Origin: Phytobacter diazotrophicus
Lineage (GTDB): Bacteria > Pseudomonadota > Gammaproteobacteria > Enterobacterales > Enterobacteriaceae
Length of the DNA stretch: 64,000 bases
Assembly: GCA_004346725.1 (NCBI GenBank)
Contig: SMDE01000011.1
Coordinates: 62,001-126,000 of the forward strand
Direction of reading: 5' to 3'
Part shown: positions 9,239 to 18,676 of the stretch, piece after piece
Layout of the letters: each line of letters starts with the position of its first letter
Numbering within the stretch: the stretch's first letter is position 1
Translations under genes and position numbers: made by a program
Notes under the pieces: model-generated
Seen by the model: the letters and a program-made list of their open reading frames with translations, nothing else
The model's database searches: none
Told to the model about the DNA's origin: nothing

Positions 9239-9450
9239 ACTCACTGTCATCCGCGTGTTATATAACCTTCAAAATTGTTGTTCCAAATTTTAGAAAATGG
9301 GGTATGTTTTAGCAGAGAATGCTGCCAAGACACGGGCGGCATCCGTGCTGGCTACTATCATATTCTTTGCTTATGACCGTCAGCAAAATAATGTGTCGAA
9401 CAACAACATCACAACAAATGCAATCACCATAAACAATGGGGAATCTCAGG
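9239..9450 (+). promoter_or_regulatory. livJ promoter and leader, CA-rich 3' part
   Basis: About 210 bp of non-coding DNA. TATGTT near 9302 is a candidate -10. The last 40 nt before the start (about 9399-9437) are strikingly rich in C and A (repeats of ACAAC, ATCAC, ACCAT), the type of target bound by the GcvB sRNA, which is known to repress livJ in Salmonella. Lrp control of livJ is established in E. coli, but no Lrp site was placed here. Confidence 0.5.
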
Positions 9451-10554
9451 ATGAATATGAAGGGTAAAGCGTTACTGGCAGGATGTGTCGCGTTAGCGAT
9501 GAGCAACATGGCATTCGCGAAAGATATTAAAGTTGCTGTCGTGGGTGCGATGTCTGGCCCGGTTGCGCAATACGGTGATCAGGAGTTTACTGGCGCTGAG
9601 CAGGCTGTTGCTGATATCAATGCCAAAGGCGGTATCAAAGGCGACAAGCTGGTTATTACCAAATATGATGATGCGTGCGACCCGAAACAAGCCGTTGCAG
9701 TAGCGAACAAAGTGGTTAACGACGGCATCAAATACGTTATTGGTCACCTGTGCTCCTCTTCCACTCAGCCTGCGTCCGATATTTATGAAGACGAAGGTAT
9801 TCTGATGATTACGCCAGCAGCGACCGCACCTGAGCTGACCGCTCGCGGTTATAAACTGACTCTGCGTACCACCGGTCTGGACTCTGATCAGGGCCCGACG
9901 GCTGCAAAATACATTCTGGAACACGTTAAACCGCAGCGCATTGCTGTTATTCACGATAAACAGCAGTACGGCGAAGGTCTGGCGCGTGCTGTGCAGGATG
10001 GCCTGAAAAAAGGCGGCGCGAACGTGGTGTTCTTTGACGGTATCACCGCTGGCGAGAAAGACTTCTCCACGCTGGTTGCGCGTCTGAAAAAAGAGAACAT
10101 CGACTTCGTTTACTACGGTGGCTACCACCCGGAAATGGGCCAGATCCTGCGTCAGTCTCGTGCTGCCGGTCTGCAAACCAAATTCATGGGGCCGGAAGGC
10201 GTAGCGAACGTTTCCCTGTCTAACATCGCGGGCGATTCTGCCGAAGGCATGTTAGTAACCAAACCGAAAAACTACGATCAGGTTCCGGCGAACAAACCTA
10301 TCGTAGATGCGATCAAAGCGAAGAAACAGGATCCGAGCGGCGCGTTCGTGTGGACCACCTACGCTGCGCTGCAGTCTCTGGCGGCTGGCCTGAACCAGTC
10401 CTCCGACCCGGCGGCTATCGCAACCTGGCTGAAAGGCAACTCTGTTGAGACCGTTATGGGACCATTGTCCTGGGATCAGAAGGGTGACCTGAAAGGCTTT
10501 GAGTTTGGCGTGTTTACATGGCATGCGAATGGTACCGCGACTGACGCGAAATAA
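9451..10554 (+). CDS. livJ: Leu/Ile/Val periplasmic binding protein LivJ
   Basis: A 367-residue precursor with a signal peptide (about 1-23, ending NMAFA) and a type I periplasmic binding fold that feeds leucine, isoleucine and valine to LivHMGF. Two cysteines (in DDACDP and HLCSSS) correspond to the disulfide of the LIV-binding protein. The ATG at 9451 (MNMKGKA) gives the E. coli length; an in-frame ATG at 9436 lies within the ribosome site GGGGA. It is a close paralogue of livK 1.5 kb downstream, and is separated from it by the ERIC array and the oppositely oriented panM. Confidence 0.97.
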   Translation: MNMKGKALLAGCVALAMSNMAFAKDIKVAVVGAMSGPVAQYGDQEFTGAEQAVADINAKGGIKGDKLVITKYDDACDPKQAVAVANKVVNDGIKYVIGHLCSSSTQPASDIYEDEGILMITPAATAPELTARGYKLTLRTTGLDSDQGPTAAKYILEHVKPQRIAVIHDKQQYGEGLARAVQDGLKKGGANVVFFDGITAGEKDFSTLVARLKKENIDFVYYGGYHPEMGQILRQSRAAGLQTKFMGPEGVANVSLSNIAGDSAEGMLVTKPKNYDQVPANKPIVDAIKAKKQDPSGAFVWTTYAALQSLAAGLNQSSDPAAIATWLKGNSVETVMGPLSWDQKGDLKGFEFGVFTWHANGTATDAK

Positions 10555-10563
10555 ACCCTGACC

Positions 10564-11068
10564 GTCGCCTTTCGCACCGCAAGCGCGTTGGCCACGTCCG
10601 TTAACCCCGGTCACTTACTGATGTAAGCTCCCGGGGATTAACGTCCTTGCCGCCTTCTTGCAGCACGAAATTCTTGGTCAGCGCAGAACGACAAAAGTGA
10701 GCTTTGTATCTCTGTCGCCTTTCGCACCGCAAGTGTGTTGGCCACGTCCGTTAACCCCGGTCACTTACTGATGTAAGCTCCCGGGGATTAGCGTCCTTGC
10801 CGCCTTCTTGCAGCACGAAATTCTTGGTCAGCGCAGAACGACAAAAGTGAGCTTTGTATCTCTGTCGCCTTTCGCACCGCAAGTGCATTGGCCGCGTCCG
10901 TTAACCCCGGTCACTTACTGATGTAAGCTCCCGGGGATTAACGTCCTTGCCGCCTTCTTGCAGCACGAAATTCTTGGTCAGCGCAGAACGACAAAAGTGA
11001 GCTTTGTATCTCTGTCGCCTTTCGCACCGCAAGCGCGTTGGCCGCGTCCGTTAACCCCGGTCACTTAC
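10564..11068. repeat. Tandem array of 3.4 ERIC-like units, 150-bp period
   Basis: Units begin at 10564, 10714, 10864 and 11014 (the last truncated at 11068), almost identical apart from a few changes near CGCAAG. Each contains the ERIC core, a long inverted repeat around CCCCGGTCACTTAC and GTAAGCTCCCGGGG, then CTTGCCGCCTTCTTGCAGC, plus roughly 40 bp of linker ending GAGCTTTGTATCTCT. ERIC elements are normally single 127-bp intergenic copies. The array fills the space between the convergent livJ and panM genes and would form several strong hairpins in either transcript. Confidence 0.92.
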
Positions 11069-11071
11069 CCA

Positions 11072-11120
11072 TCTCCCTCTCCCCGTGGGAGAGGGGCGGG
11101 GTGAGGGCATCAGGCCGCAC
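11072..11120. repeat. REP-like palindromic element (copy 1)
   Basis: CTCCCTCTCCCCGTGGGAG, then GGGGTGAGGG and CAGGCCGCAC. The same unit recurs at 17028 and, inverted, at 31239. It directly abuts the truncated fourth ERIC unit. Confidence 0.85.
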
Positions 11121-11132
11121 AGAGATAAATGC

Positions 11133-11161
11133 AAACGGCAACCCGAAGGTTGCCGTTTTTA
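11133..11161. terminator. Bidirectional terminator at the panM 3' side
   Basis: AAACGGCAACC (11133-11143) pairs perfectly with GGTTGCCGTTT (11148-11158), followed by T on the plus strand and flanked by A/T on the other. It can stop livJ read-through and panM transcription. Confidence 0.85.
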
Positions 11162-11199
11162 CATCTTTGCGCTTTCCCGGATGCGCTGCGCTTATCCGG

Positions 11200-11592
11200 T
11201 TACGCGTCTATATGCTTCACCCAGCCATCATTCTGCGCGGTAAAGCCCGTCGCCTGAGCGAATGCGGCCATCACGCTACGATCTTCTACGCCGGCTTCGG
11301 TAATCCACCAGGTGGTGACCGATGGATTATCGCGGATCACTTCTTCGAGCAAATATTGGCCAACACCGCGGCGACGGGTGACGTCACGTACGCGCAGGGA
11401 ATCCAGTGCCGCCTGGGTACCACTCAGGGTTACGCGAACAGCGCCTAATAATCGGTCGTTAAAACGCGCCGCATAAATAAGGTGCGTTTCGTCAACTTCC
11501 AGCGATGCAGGGGAGTATTCCGGCCAGACTTTAGCTAAATCAATAAGATCCTGCTCGGTAAAACTTACCAGACGGATAATGGTCAATTTCAT
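11200..11592 (-). CDS. panM: PanD maturation/regulatory factor PanM (PanZ), GNAT fold
   Basis: A 130-residue GNAT-fold protein that binds the aspartate decarboxylase zymogen PanD, promotes its self-cleavage and links it to coenzyme A status. The acetyl-CoA-binding region reads VRDVTRRRGVGQYLLEEV, with the RRRGVG pyrophosphate loop. The conserved start MKLTIIRL and YSPASLEVDE match PanM. It lies between livJ and livK as in E. coli, on the opposite strand. Confidence 0.95.
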   Translation of the reverse strand: MKLTIIRLVSFTEQDLIDLAKVWPEYSPASLEVDETHLIYAARFNDRLLGAVRVTLSGTQAALDSLRVRDVTRRRGVGQYLLEEVIRDNPSVTTWWITEAGVEDRSVMAAFAQATGFTAQNDGWVKHIDA

Positions 11593-12019
11593 TCACAGCT
11601 TGTCCATGTCTCAAAAGATAACTGCAGTGTAAACAATTTCCTCTGACGTGGGCTGTTACTTTTTCATTTTTCGGTTTGCAGGCGATTACTTTTGAGGCTG
11701 GCGTTGCGGCAGATTTAAACATTAGGGATTGAAAAACAGGCAGCATTTTCCCCTAAAAGGTAGCGTTTTATTCCGCTCATTGTGCCATTATTTTATGCTG
11801 TAAACTGAACTTTTTTGGTTTATCTCCAGCGGAATTCAGAATATTATCTCTGCTTAATCGCCTGAAAAATAGAGTATTTAGTCTGGTTTTTGCCAAAAAA
11901 CTGCGCTAAACCATTCATGGCACTGGTAAAAATAGCGTTGTCTATAAAAAGTACAGAATGCTTTTTAACCATAAAAAAACAATATATTTACACACGACAT
12001 CACGAACGAGGATTTTAGA
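11593..12019 (+). promoter_or_regulatory. panM-livK intergenic region with livK leader
   Basis: About 430 bp, AT-rich, carrying no convincing reading frame. It must hold the divergent panM and livK promoters. The final 50 nt before livK have an A/C-rich run (around 11983-12005, TTACACACGACATCACG) similar in character to the livJ leader and compatible with GcvB control. I could not place -35/-10 boxes with confidence. Confidence 0.4.
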
Positions 12020-13129
12020 ATGAGAAGGAACGCGAAGACATTAATCGCGGGGATGGTTGCACTTGCGATGTCTCACGCGACCATGGCGAAGGATATAAAA
12101 GTTGCGGTTGTGGGGGCGATGTCCGGGCCGATTGCTCAATGGGGCGATATGGAGTTCAACGGTGCGCGCCAGGCCATCAAAGATATCAACGCTAAAGGCG
12201 GCGTTAAGGGCGACAAACTGGTCGCTGTGGAATACGACGACGCCTGTGACCCGAAACAAGCCGTTGCGGTGGCGAATAAAGTCGTTAACGACGGCATCAA
12301 ATACGTTATTGGACATCTCTGCTCATCGTCAACGCAGCCTGCGTCTGACATCTACGAAGACGAAGGCATTTTGATGATCTCCCCCGGCGCGACCAATCCG
12401 GAACTCACCCAGCGCGGTTATCAGCACATTATGCGTACCGCAGGGCTGGACTCCTCTCAGGGGCCGACCGCCGCGAAATATATCCTCGGCACGGTGAAGC
12501 CGCAGCGTATTGCCATCATTCACGACAAGCAGCAGTACGGTGAAGGTCTGGCGCGTTCCGTTCAGGAAGGGCTGAAAGCTGGCGGTGCGAACATCGTTTT
12601 CTTTGACGGTATCACCGCCGGTGAGAAAGACTTCTCCGCGCTGGTTGCTCGCCTTAAGAAAGAAAATATCGATTTCGTCTACTACGGTGGTTATTACCCG
12701 GAAATGGGACAAATTCTGCGTCAGGCGCGTGCGAATGGCCTGCAGACCCAGTTTATGGGGCCGGAAGGCGTAGGTAACGCATCCCTTTCCAACATCGCGG
12801 GCGATGCGGCGGAAGGCATGCTGGTAACGATGCCGAAGCGCTACGATCAGGATCCGGCTAACCAGGCCATCGTCGATGCGTTAAAAGCCGAGAAGAAAGA
12901 CCCGAGTGGTCCGTATGTCTGGATCACCTATGCCGCAGTGCAGTCTTTGGCGCAGGCAATGGAGCGTTCTGGCAGTAATGAACCGCTCGCGCTGGTGAAA
13001 GATTTAAAAGCTAACGGAGCTAAAACCGTGATTGGGCCGCTGAACTGGGATGAGAAAGGCGATTTGAAAGGATTTGATTTCGGAGTCTTCCAGTGGCACG
13101 CCGATGGTTCGTCCACGGTAGCCAAATAA
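12020..13129 (+). CDS. livK: Leucine-specific periplasmic binding protein LivK
   Basis: A 369-residue precursor, signal peptide about 1-23 (ending SHATMA), with a type I periplasmic binding fold. It delivers leucine to the same LivHMGF permease served by LivJ. Length and sequence match E. coli LivK, including the disulfide cysteines in DDACDP and HLCSSS. The ATG at 12020 has a GAGGAT ribosome site. It is first gene of the livKHMGF operon, with an ERIC-like element between it and livH. Confidence 0.97.
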   Translation: MRRNAKTLIAGMVALAMSHATMAKDIKVAVVGAMSGPIAQWGDMEFNGARQAIKDINAKGGVKGDKLVAVEYDDACDPKQAVAVANKVVNDGIKYVIGHLCSSSTQPASDIYEDEGILMISPGATNPELTQRGYQHIMRTAGLDSSQGPTAAKYILGTVKPQRIAIIHDKQQYGEGLARSVQEGLKAGGANIVFFDGITAGEKDFSALVARLKKENIDFVYYGGYYPEMGQILRQARANGLQTQFMGPEGVGNASLSNIAGDAAEGMLVTMPKRYDQDPANQAIVDALKAEKKDPSGPYVWITYAAVQSLAQAMERSGSNEPLALVKDLKANGAKTVIGPLNWDEKGDLKGFDFGVFQWHADGSSTVAK

Positions 13130-13144
13130 GGCAACCACTCATCA

Positions 13145-13262
13145 TACTTCGCGCCGCAGATGCGTTGGCTGCGTTTATCCACCCCGGTCACGTACGACTT
13201 GTACGCTTCCGGGGATGAACAAACTTGCCGCCTTCCTGCAACTCGAATTATTTAGAGTGGGG
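13145..13262. repeat. Single ERIC element inside the livK-livH spacer
   Basis: Starts CGCGCCGCAGATGCGTTGG, contains the CACCCCGGTCACGTACG and CGTACGCTTCCGGGG inverted arms, and ends CTTGCCGCCTTCCTGC followed by AACTCGAATTATTTAGAG, the canonical ERIC 3' end. It lies within the transcribed operon, so its hairpin will be in the livK-livH mRNA. Confidence 0.9.
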
Positions 13263-13302
13263 GTTCAACATCCCGGCTTGTCGGGTTTAGAAAGGTTACG
13301 TT

Positions 13303-14229
13303 ATGTCCGAGCAGTTTCTCTACTTCTTGCAGCAGATGTTTAACGGCGTGACGCTGGGAAGCACCTATGCATTGATCGCCATCGGTTACACCATGGTGTA
13401 TGGCATTATCGGCATGATCAACTTCGCCCACGGCGAGGTCTATATGATCGGCAGTTATGTCTCCTTTATGATTATTGCCGCTTTGATGATGATGGGAATC
13501 GACGCCAGTTGGCTGTTAATTACCGCAGGCTTTGTCGGCGCTATCGTCATTGCCAGTGCTTATGGTTGGAGTATTGAGCGCGTGGCTTACCGCCCGGTGC
13601 GCAACTCCAAACGCCTGATTGCACTGATTTCCGCCATCGGGATGTCAATCTTCCTGCAAAACTATGTCAGCCTGACCGAAGGTTCACGTGACGTGGCGTT
13701 GCCGAGCCTGTTTAACGGTCAGTGGACGGTTGGTAGCAGTGATAATTTCGCGGCCACCATCACCAGCATGCAACTGGTTATCTGGATCGTGACCTTTGTT
13801 TCGATGCTGGCCCTGACGGTGTTTATCCGTTATTCCCGCATGGGCCGCGCCTGTCGCGCCTGTTCAGAAGACCTGAAAATGGCGAGCCTGCTTGGCATCA
13901 ATACTGACCGCGTGATTGCTCTGACCTTTGTGATTGGTGCAGCGATGGCGGCAGTGGCGGGCGTGTTGCTCGGTCAGTTCTATGGCGTAATCAACCCCTA
14001 TATCGGCTTTATGGCGGGGATGAAGGCCTTTACCGCAGCGGTGTTGGGCGGGATCGGTAGCATTCCGGGTGCAATGATCGGCGGCCTGATTCTGGGCATC
14101 ACCGAAGCACTCTCCTCGGCGTACCTGAGTACGGAATATAAAGACGTTGTGGCCTTTGCCCTGCTGATCGTCGTGCTGCTGGTGATGCCGACCGGTATCC
14201 TGGGTCGCCCGGAGGTTGAAAAAGTATGA
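13303..14229 (+). CDS. livH: Branched-chain amino acid ABC transporter permease LivH
   Basis: A 308-residue inner-membrane permease with about eight spans, one of the two channel subunits of the LIV-I/LS transporter. The N-terminal [20 protein letters not shown] and the EAA-like cytoplasmic loop region near [19 protein letters not shown] are typical of the LivH family. It overlaps livM by 4 nt (ATGA). Confidence 0.97.
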   Translation: MSEQFLYFLQQMFNGVTLGSTYALIAIGYTMVYGIIGMINFAHGEVYMIGSYVSFMIIAALMMMGIDASWLLITAGFVGAIVIASAYGWSIERVAYRPVRNSKRLIALISAIGMSIFLQNYVSLTEGSRDVALPSLFNGQWTVGSSDNFAATITSMQLVIWIVTFVSMLALTVFIRYSRMGRACRACSEDLKMASLLGINTDRVIALTFVIGAAMAAVAGVLLGQFYGVINPYIGFMAGMKAFTAAVLGGIGSIPGAMIGGLILGITEALSSAYLSTEYKDVVAFALLIVVLLVMPTGILGRPEVEKV

Positions 14230-15503
14230 AACCGATGCATTTTGCGATGGCATTGCTCTCCGCCGCCATGTTTTTCGTGCTGGCGGGCGTCTTTATGGGC
14301 GTGCAGTTAGAGCTGGATGGCACGAAGCTGGTGGTTAACACCGCAGCGAGCATTCGCTGGGAATGGGTGTTCATTGGCACGGCTGTGGTCTTTTTCTTCC
14401 AGTTGCTGCGCCCTGTTTACCAGAAGACGCTGAAAAACGTCTCGGGGCCGAAATTCATTCTGCCGGCGATCGACGGTTCGACCGTTAAACAGAAACTCTT
14501 CCTGGTGGCCCTGCTGGTGGCTGCCGTGGCATGGCCGTTTGTGGTGTCGCGCGGTACGGTGGATATCGCCACCATGACCATGATTTACATCATCCTCGGC
14601 CTTGGGCTGAACGTGGTGGTGGGGCTGTCCGGTCTGCTGGTGCTGGGTTATGGCGGTTTCTACGCTATCGGCGCCTACACCTTCGCGCTGCTTAACCACT
14701 ATTATGGTCTCGGTTTCTGGACATGTCTGCCGCTGGCGGGCCTGGTGTCGGCGGCGGCGGGCTTCCTGCTTGGCTTCCCGGTACTGCGTCTGCGCGGAGA
14801 TTACCTGGCGATTGTCACCCTCGGTTTCGGCGAAATCGTCCGTATCCTGCTGCTGAACAATACCGAAATTACCGGTGGCCCGAACGGGATCAGCCAGATT
14901 CCGAAGCCGACGCTGTTCGGTCTGGAGTTTAGCCGCACCGCGCGCGAGGGCGGTTGGGATACATTCAGCAACTTCTTTGGCGTGCCTTATGACCCCAGCG
15001 ACCGTGTCGTCTTCCTCTATATGGTTGCGCTGCTGCTGGTCGTACTCACCCTGTTTGTGATTAACCGTCTGCTGCGTATGCCGCTCGGCCGTGCCTGGGA
15101 AGCGCTGCGTGAAGACGAAATTGCCTGCCGGTCTCTGGGCCTCAACCCGACTCGCATCAAACTGACTGCCTTCACTATCAGCGCCGCGTTTGCTGGTTTT
15201 GCCGGTACGCTGTTTGCCGCGCGCCAGGGTTTTGTCAGCCCGGAATCCTTCACCTTTGCCGAGTCTGCCTTTGTGCTGGCCATTGTGGTGCTGGGCGGTA
15301 TGGGTTCGCAGTTTGCGGTTATCCTGGCAGCGATTCTGCTGGTGGTTTCCCGTGAGCTGATGCGCGATTTCAATGAGTACAGCATGTTGATGCTGGGTGG
15401 ATTGATGGTACTGATGATGATTTGGCGTCCTCAAGGCTTACTGCCGATGACCCGTCCGCAACTGAAACTGAAAAACGGTCAGGCAAAGGGAGAACAGGCA
15501 TGA
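14226..15503 (+). CDS. livM: Branched-chain amino acid ABC transporter permease LivM
   Basis: A 425-residue permease, partner of LivH. The first ~100 residues carry extra membrane spans found in enterobacterial LivM. The core has [20 protein letters not shown], with the coupling loop [18 protein letters not shown]. It overlaps livH and livG by 4 nt each, consistent with translational coupling. Confidence 0.97.
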   Translation: MKPMHFAMALLSAAMFFVLAGVFMGVQLELDGTKLVVNTAASIRWEWVFIGTAVVFFFQLLRPVYQKTLKNVSGPKFILPAIDGSTVKQKLFLVALLVAAVAWPFVVSRGTVDIATMTMIYIILGLGLNVVVGLSGLLVLGYGGFYAIGAYTFALLNHYYGLGFWTCLPLAGLVSAAAGFLLGFPVLRLRGDYLAIVTLGFGEIVRILLLNNTEITGGPNGISQIPKPTLFGLEFSRTAREGGWDTFSNFFGVPYDPSDRVVFLYMVALLLVVLTLFVINRLLRMPLGRAWEALREDEIACRSLGLNPTRIKLTAFTISAAFAGFAGTLFAARQGFVSPESFTFAESAFVLAIVVLGGMGSQFAVILAAILLVVSRELMRDFNEYSMLMLGGLMVLMMIWRPQGLLPMTRPQLKLKNGQAKGEQA

Positions 15504-16267
15504 GTCAGCCATTGTTATCCGTAAACGGCCTGATGATGCGCTTTGGCGGCCTGCTGGCCGTCAACAATGTGGCGCTGGATTTACATCCGCAGGAAATCGT
15601 CTCGCTGATTGGCCCTAACGGTGCGGGAAAAACCACCGTCTTTAACTGCCTGACCGGTTTCTACAAACCGACGGGCGGCACCATTATGCTGCGTGACCAA
15701 CATCTGGAAGGGCTGCCGGGCCAGCAAATTGCCCGCATGGGCGTAGTGCGTACTTTCCAGCACGTGCGTCTGTTCCGTGAAATGACGGTGATTGAAAACC
15801 TGCTGGTGGCACAGCATCAGCAACTGAAAACCGGTGTCTTCTCCGGTCTGCTGAAAACGCCATCTTTCCGCCGCGCGCAGAGTGAAGCACTGGATCGTGC
15901 TGCCATCTGGCTTGAGCGTATTGGTCTGCTTGAGCATGCCAACCGTCAGGCAAGTAACCTGGCCTATGGCGACCAGCGTCGTCTGGAGATTGCCCGTTGC
16001 ATGGTGACGCAGCCGGAAATCCTGATGCTGGACGAACCGGCGGCAGGGCTGAACCCGAAAGAGACCAAAGAGCTGGACGAGTTAATCGTTGAGCTGCGTA
16101 ACAACCACAACACCACCATCCTGCTCATCGAGCATGATATGAAGCTGGTGATGGGGATCTCCGATCGTATTTATGTCGTCAACCAGGGCACGCCACTGGC
16201 TAACGGTACGCCGGAAGAAATTCGTAATAACCCGGACGTGATCCGCGCATACCTTGGTGAGGCATAA
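15500..16267 (+). CDS. livG: Branched-chain amino acid ABC transporter ATPase LivG
   Basis: A 255-residue ATPase. Walker A GPNGAGKT is at 38-45; the signature is the LivG-type degenerate [13 protein letters not shown], and Walker B is [13 protein letters not shown]. The ATG at 15500 overlaps the livM stop; an in-frame start at 15422 would lie inside livM and is rejected. It works as a heterodimer with LivF. Confidence 0.97.
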   Translation: MSQPLLSVNGLMMRFGGLLAVNNVALDLHPQEIVSLIGPNGAGKTTVFNCLTGFYKPTGGTIMLRDQHLEGLPGQQIARMGVVRTFQHVRLFREMTVIENLLVAQHQQLKTGVFSGLLKTPSFRRAQSEALDRAAIWLERIGLLEHANRQASNLAYGDQRRLEIARCMVTQPEILMLDEPAAGLNPKETKELDELIVELRNNHNTTILLIEHDMKLVMGISDRIYVVNQGTPLANGTPEEIRNNPDVIRAYLGEA

Positions 16268-16268
16268 G

Positions 16269-16982
16269 ATGGAAAAAGTCATGTTGTCCTTTGACAAAGT
16301 TAGCGCCCACTACGGCAAAATCCAGGCGCTGCATGATGTCAGCCTGCATATCAATCAGGGTGAGATTGTCACCCTGATCGGTGCCAACGGCGCGGGTAAA
16401 ACCACGTTGCTGGGAACCCTGTGTGGCGATCCTCGCGCGACCAGCGGTCGTATTGTGTTTGATGGCAAAGACATTACCGACTGGCAGACGGCGAAAATTA
16501 TGCGCGAAGCGGTGGCGATTGTGCCGGAAGGGCGTCGCGTCTTCTCCCGTATGACCGTGGAAGAGAACCTGGCGATGGGCGGCTTCTTTGCCGATCGCGA
16601 CCAGTTCCAGGATCGCATCAAGTGGGTCTACGAGCTGTTCCCGCGTCTGCATGAGCGTCGTATTCAGCGTGCGGGCACGATGTCCGGCGGTGAACAGCAG
16701 ATGCTAGCAATTGGCCGTGCGCTGATGAGCCAGCCGCGCCTGTTGCTGCTGGACGAACCTTCTCTGGGTCTTGCGCCGATCATCATTCAGCAGATTTTCG
16801 ATACTATCGAACAACTGCGTAAAGAAGGGATGACCATCTTCCTCGTCGAGCAGAACGCCAACCAGGCGCTGAAACTCGCCGATCGCGGCTACGTGCTGGA
16901 AAACGGTCATGTTGTGCTGGAAGATACCGGCGATGCGCTGCTGGCGAACGAAGCGGTGCGTAGCGCCTATCTGGGCGGTTAA
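16269..16982 (+). CDS. livF: Branched-chain amino acid ABC transporter ATPase LivF
   Basis: A 237-residue ATPase with Walker A GANGAGKT at 38-45, signature MSGGEQQMLAIGRALM and Walker B LLLLDEPSLGLAP. The ATG at 16269 lies 1 bp behind the livG stop and gives the E. coli length. It is the last gene of the liv operon, followed by a terminator at 16990. Confidence 0.97.
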   Translation: MEKVMLSFDKVSAHYGKIQALHDVSLHINQGEIVTLIGANGAGKTTLLGTLCGDPRATSGRIVFDGKDITDWQTAKIMREAVAIVPEGRRVFSRMTVEENLAMGGFFADRDQFQDRIKWVYELFPRLHERRIQRAGTMSGGEQQMLAIGRALMSQPRLLLLDEPSLGLAPIIIQQIFDTIEQLRKEGMTIFLVEQNANQALKLADRGYVLENGHVVLEDTGDALLANEAVRSAYLGG

Positions 16983-16989
16983 TAAAAGC

Positions 16990-17018
16990 AAAACGGCAGC
17001 CATCCGGCTGTCGTTTTT
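16990..17018 (+). terminator. liv operon terminator
   Basis: AAAACGGCAGCC pairs with GGCTGTCGTTTTT around a short ATCC loop (one G-U pair), with a terminal T-run. It begins 8 bp after the livF stop. Confidence 0.88.
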
Positions 17019-17027
17019 AGTGTTTTC

Positions 17028-17075
17028 TCCCTCTCCCCGTGGGAGAGGACCGGGGTGAGGGCGTCAGGCCGCACA
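17028..17075. repeat. REP-like palindromic element (copy 2)
   Basis: Nearly the same 48-bp unit as at 11072, CTCCCTCTCCCCGTGGGAG then GGGGTGAGGG and CAGGCCGCAC, in the same orientation. It lies just behind the liv terminator. Confidence 0.85.
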
Positions 17076-17130
17076 TCCTAATATATTTTCCCCTCTGCTT
17101 TCATGAATCCATCATCTCTCTGACGTCTGG

Positions 17131-17183
17131 CTGTCACTTTATTGTAATTAAAAGGTTATTTTTCTGTCATTCGAGCATGTCAT
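17131..17183 (+). promoter_or_regulatory. PhoB (Pho box) array upstream of ugpB
   Basis: CTGTCACTTTATTGTAAT (17131-17148) has two half-sites 11 bp apart, the Pho-box geometry. CTGTCAT recurs at 17164, three 11-bp turns on, and ATGTCAT at 17177. The ugp operon is a known PhoB regulon member in E. coli. Confidence 0.8.
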
Positions 17184-17245
17184 GTTACCTCGCGAGCATA
17201 AAACGCGTGATATCGCGCATCCGGCACAACAAGAGAGAAAACCGA

Positions 17246-18562
17246 ATGACACCGTTACGACACACAGCTTTAGGACTGGCTCTTGGGTTGATCTTTGCAG
17301 GCAACGCAATGGCTGTCACGACAATCCCATTCTGGCATTCCATGGAAGGCGAGTTAGGCAAAGAAGTCGACTCCCTGGCGCAACGTTTTAACGACACCCA
17401 CCCGGATTACAAAATTGTGCCGGTGTACAAAGGTAACTACGAGCAGAGCCTGAGTGCGGGTATCGCTGCGTTCCGTACCGGTAATGCACCCGCTCTGCTG
17501 CAGGTTTACGAAGTGGGTACGGCGACCATGATGGCATCGAAAGCCATTAAGCCGGTCTATGAAGTATTTAAAGACGCGGGTATCAACTTTGATGAGTCTC
17601 AGTTTGTGCCGACCGTTGCCGGCTACTACACCGATTCTAAAACGGGCCACCTGCTGTCTCAGCCGTTCAACAGTTCCACGCCGGTGCTGTATTACAACAA
17701 AGATGCCTTCAAAAAAGCGGGCTTAGATCCGGAGCAGCCACCAAAAACCTGGCAGGATCTGGCTGCGTACACGGCCAAACTGAAAGCCACAGGGATGAAG
17801 TGCGGTTACGCCAGCGGCTGGCAGGGCTGGATTCAGATTGAAAACTTTAGCGCCTGGCACGGCCTGCCGGTTGCGACCAAAAACAACGGTTTCGACGGTA
17901 CGGATGCGGTTCTGGAGTTCAACAAACCGGAGCAGGTGAAACACATCGCCATGCTCGAAGAGCTGAACAAGAAAGGGGATTTCAGCTACTTCGGTCGTAA
18001 AGACGAGTCTACCGAGAAGTTCTATAACGGTGACTGCGCGATTACTACTGCCTCCTCTGGCTCGCTGGCGGATATCCGTCATTACGCCAAATTTAACTAC
18101 GGTGTAGGCATGATGCCTTACGACGCTGACGTGAAAGGCGCACCGCAGAACGCCATCATCGGCGGGGCCAGCCTGTGGGTTATGCAGGGCAAAGATAAGC
18201 CGACCTATACGGGTGTTGCGCAGTTCCTTGAGTTCCTGGCTAAACCGGAAATCGCTGCTGAATGGCACCAGAAAACCGGCTATCTGCCGATTACTACCGC
18301 TGCATATGATCTGACCCGTAAAGAAGGTTTCTATGACAAGAACCCGGGTGCGGACATCGCAACGCGTCAGATGTTGAACAAGCCGCCGTTGCCGTTCACT
18401 AAAGGTCTGCGTCTGGGCAACATGCCGCAGATTCGTACCATTGTGGATGAAGAGCTGGAAAGCGTCTGGACCGGTAAGAAAACGCCGCAGCAGGCACTGG
18501 ATTCGGCCGTAGAGCGTGGTAATCAGCTACTTCGCCGCTTCGAACAGTCGACTAAGTCTTAA
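17246..18562 (+). CDS. ugpB: sn-Glycerol-3-phosphate periplasmic binding protein UgpB
   Basis: A 438-residue precursor with a signal peptide (about 1-23, ending GNAMA) and a type II solute-binding fold beginning [17 protein letters not shown]. It captures glycerol-3-phosphate and glycerophosphodiesters for UgpAEC. The ATG at 17246 gives exactly the E. coli length. Upstream in-frame codons cross the Pho boxes and are non-coding. It is first gene of ugpBAECQ. Confidence 0.97.
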   Translation: MTPLRHTALGLALGLIFAGNAMAVTTIPFWHSMEGELGKEVDSLAQRFNDTHPDYKIVPVYKGNYEQSLSAGIAAFRTGNAPALLQVYEVGTATMMASKAIKPVYEVFKDAGINFDESQFVPTVAGYYTDSKTGHLLSQPFNSSTPVLYYNKDAFKKAGLDPEQPPKTWQDLAAYTAKLKATGMKCGYASGWQGWIQIENFSAWHGLPVATKNNGFDGTDAVLEFNKPEQVKHIAMLEELNKKGDFSYFGRKDESTEKFYNGDCAITTASSGSLADIRHYAKFNYGVGMMPYDADVKGAPQNAIIGGASLWVMQGKDKPTYTGVAQFLEFLAKPEIAAEWHQKTGYLPITTAAYDLTRKEGFYDKNPGADIATRQMLNKPPLPFTKGLRLGNMPQIRTIVDEELESVWTGKKTPQQALDSAVERGNQLLRRFEQSTKS

Positions 18563-18569
18563 TAGCTTA

Positions 18570-18655
18570 CCCCCTCACCCCGGCCCTCTTCCTGAAAGGG
18601 AGAGGGCGCAAACCCACCCCTCGCCCCTGTGGGAAGAGGGTTAGGGTGAGGGGAA
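18570..18655. repeat. REP-like double palindrome in the ugpB-ugpA spacer
   Basis: Two inverted units: CCCCTCACCCCGGCCCTC and GAAAGGGAGAGGGCG, then CCTCGCCCCTGTGGGAAG and GGGTTAGGGTGAGGGG. The outer ends (CCCCTCACCC and GGGTGAGGGG) are complementary, making a BIME-like structure. It lies inside the operon and may alter ugpB/ugpA expression ratio by stabilising the upstream mRNA or attenuating read-through. Confidence 0.85.
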
Positions 18656-18676
18656 AATACAACTCAGAGCATAACT

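Noticed and set aside
10564-11068. Possible CRISPR array
   Set aside because: The repeat units are 150 bp long with no unique spacers, and the internal palindrome is the ERIC core. No cas genes are present.
11038-11448. A 136-codon rightward frame across the repeat and panM
   Set aside because: It runs through the ERIC and REP repeats and a terminator, and lies antisense to panM, which has clear homology.
14307-15434. A 375-codon open frame antisense to livM
   Set aside because: It is the frame opposite a high-GC membrane protein gene, rich in H, Q and R as such shadows are. livM is clearly the real gene, with overlapping neighbours.
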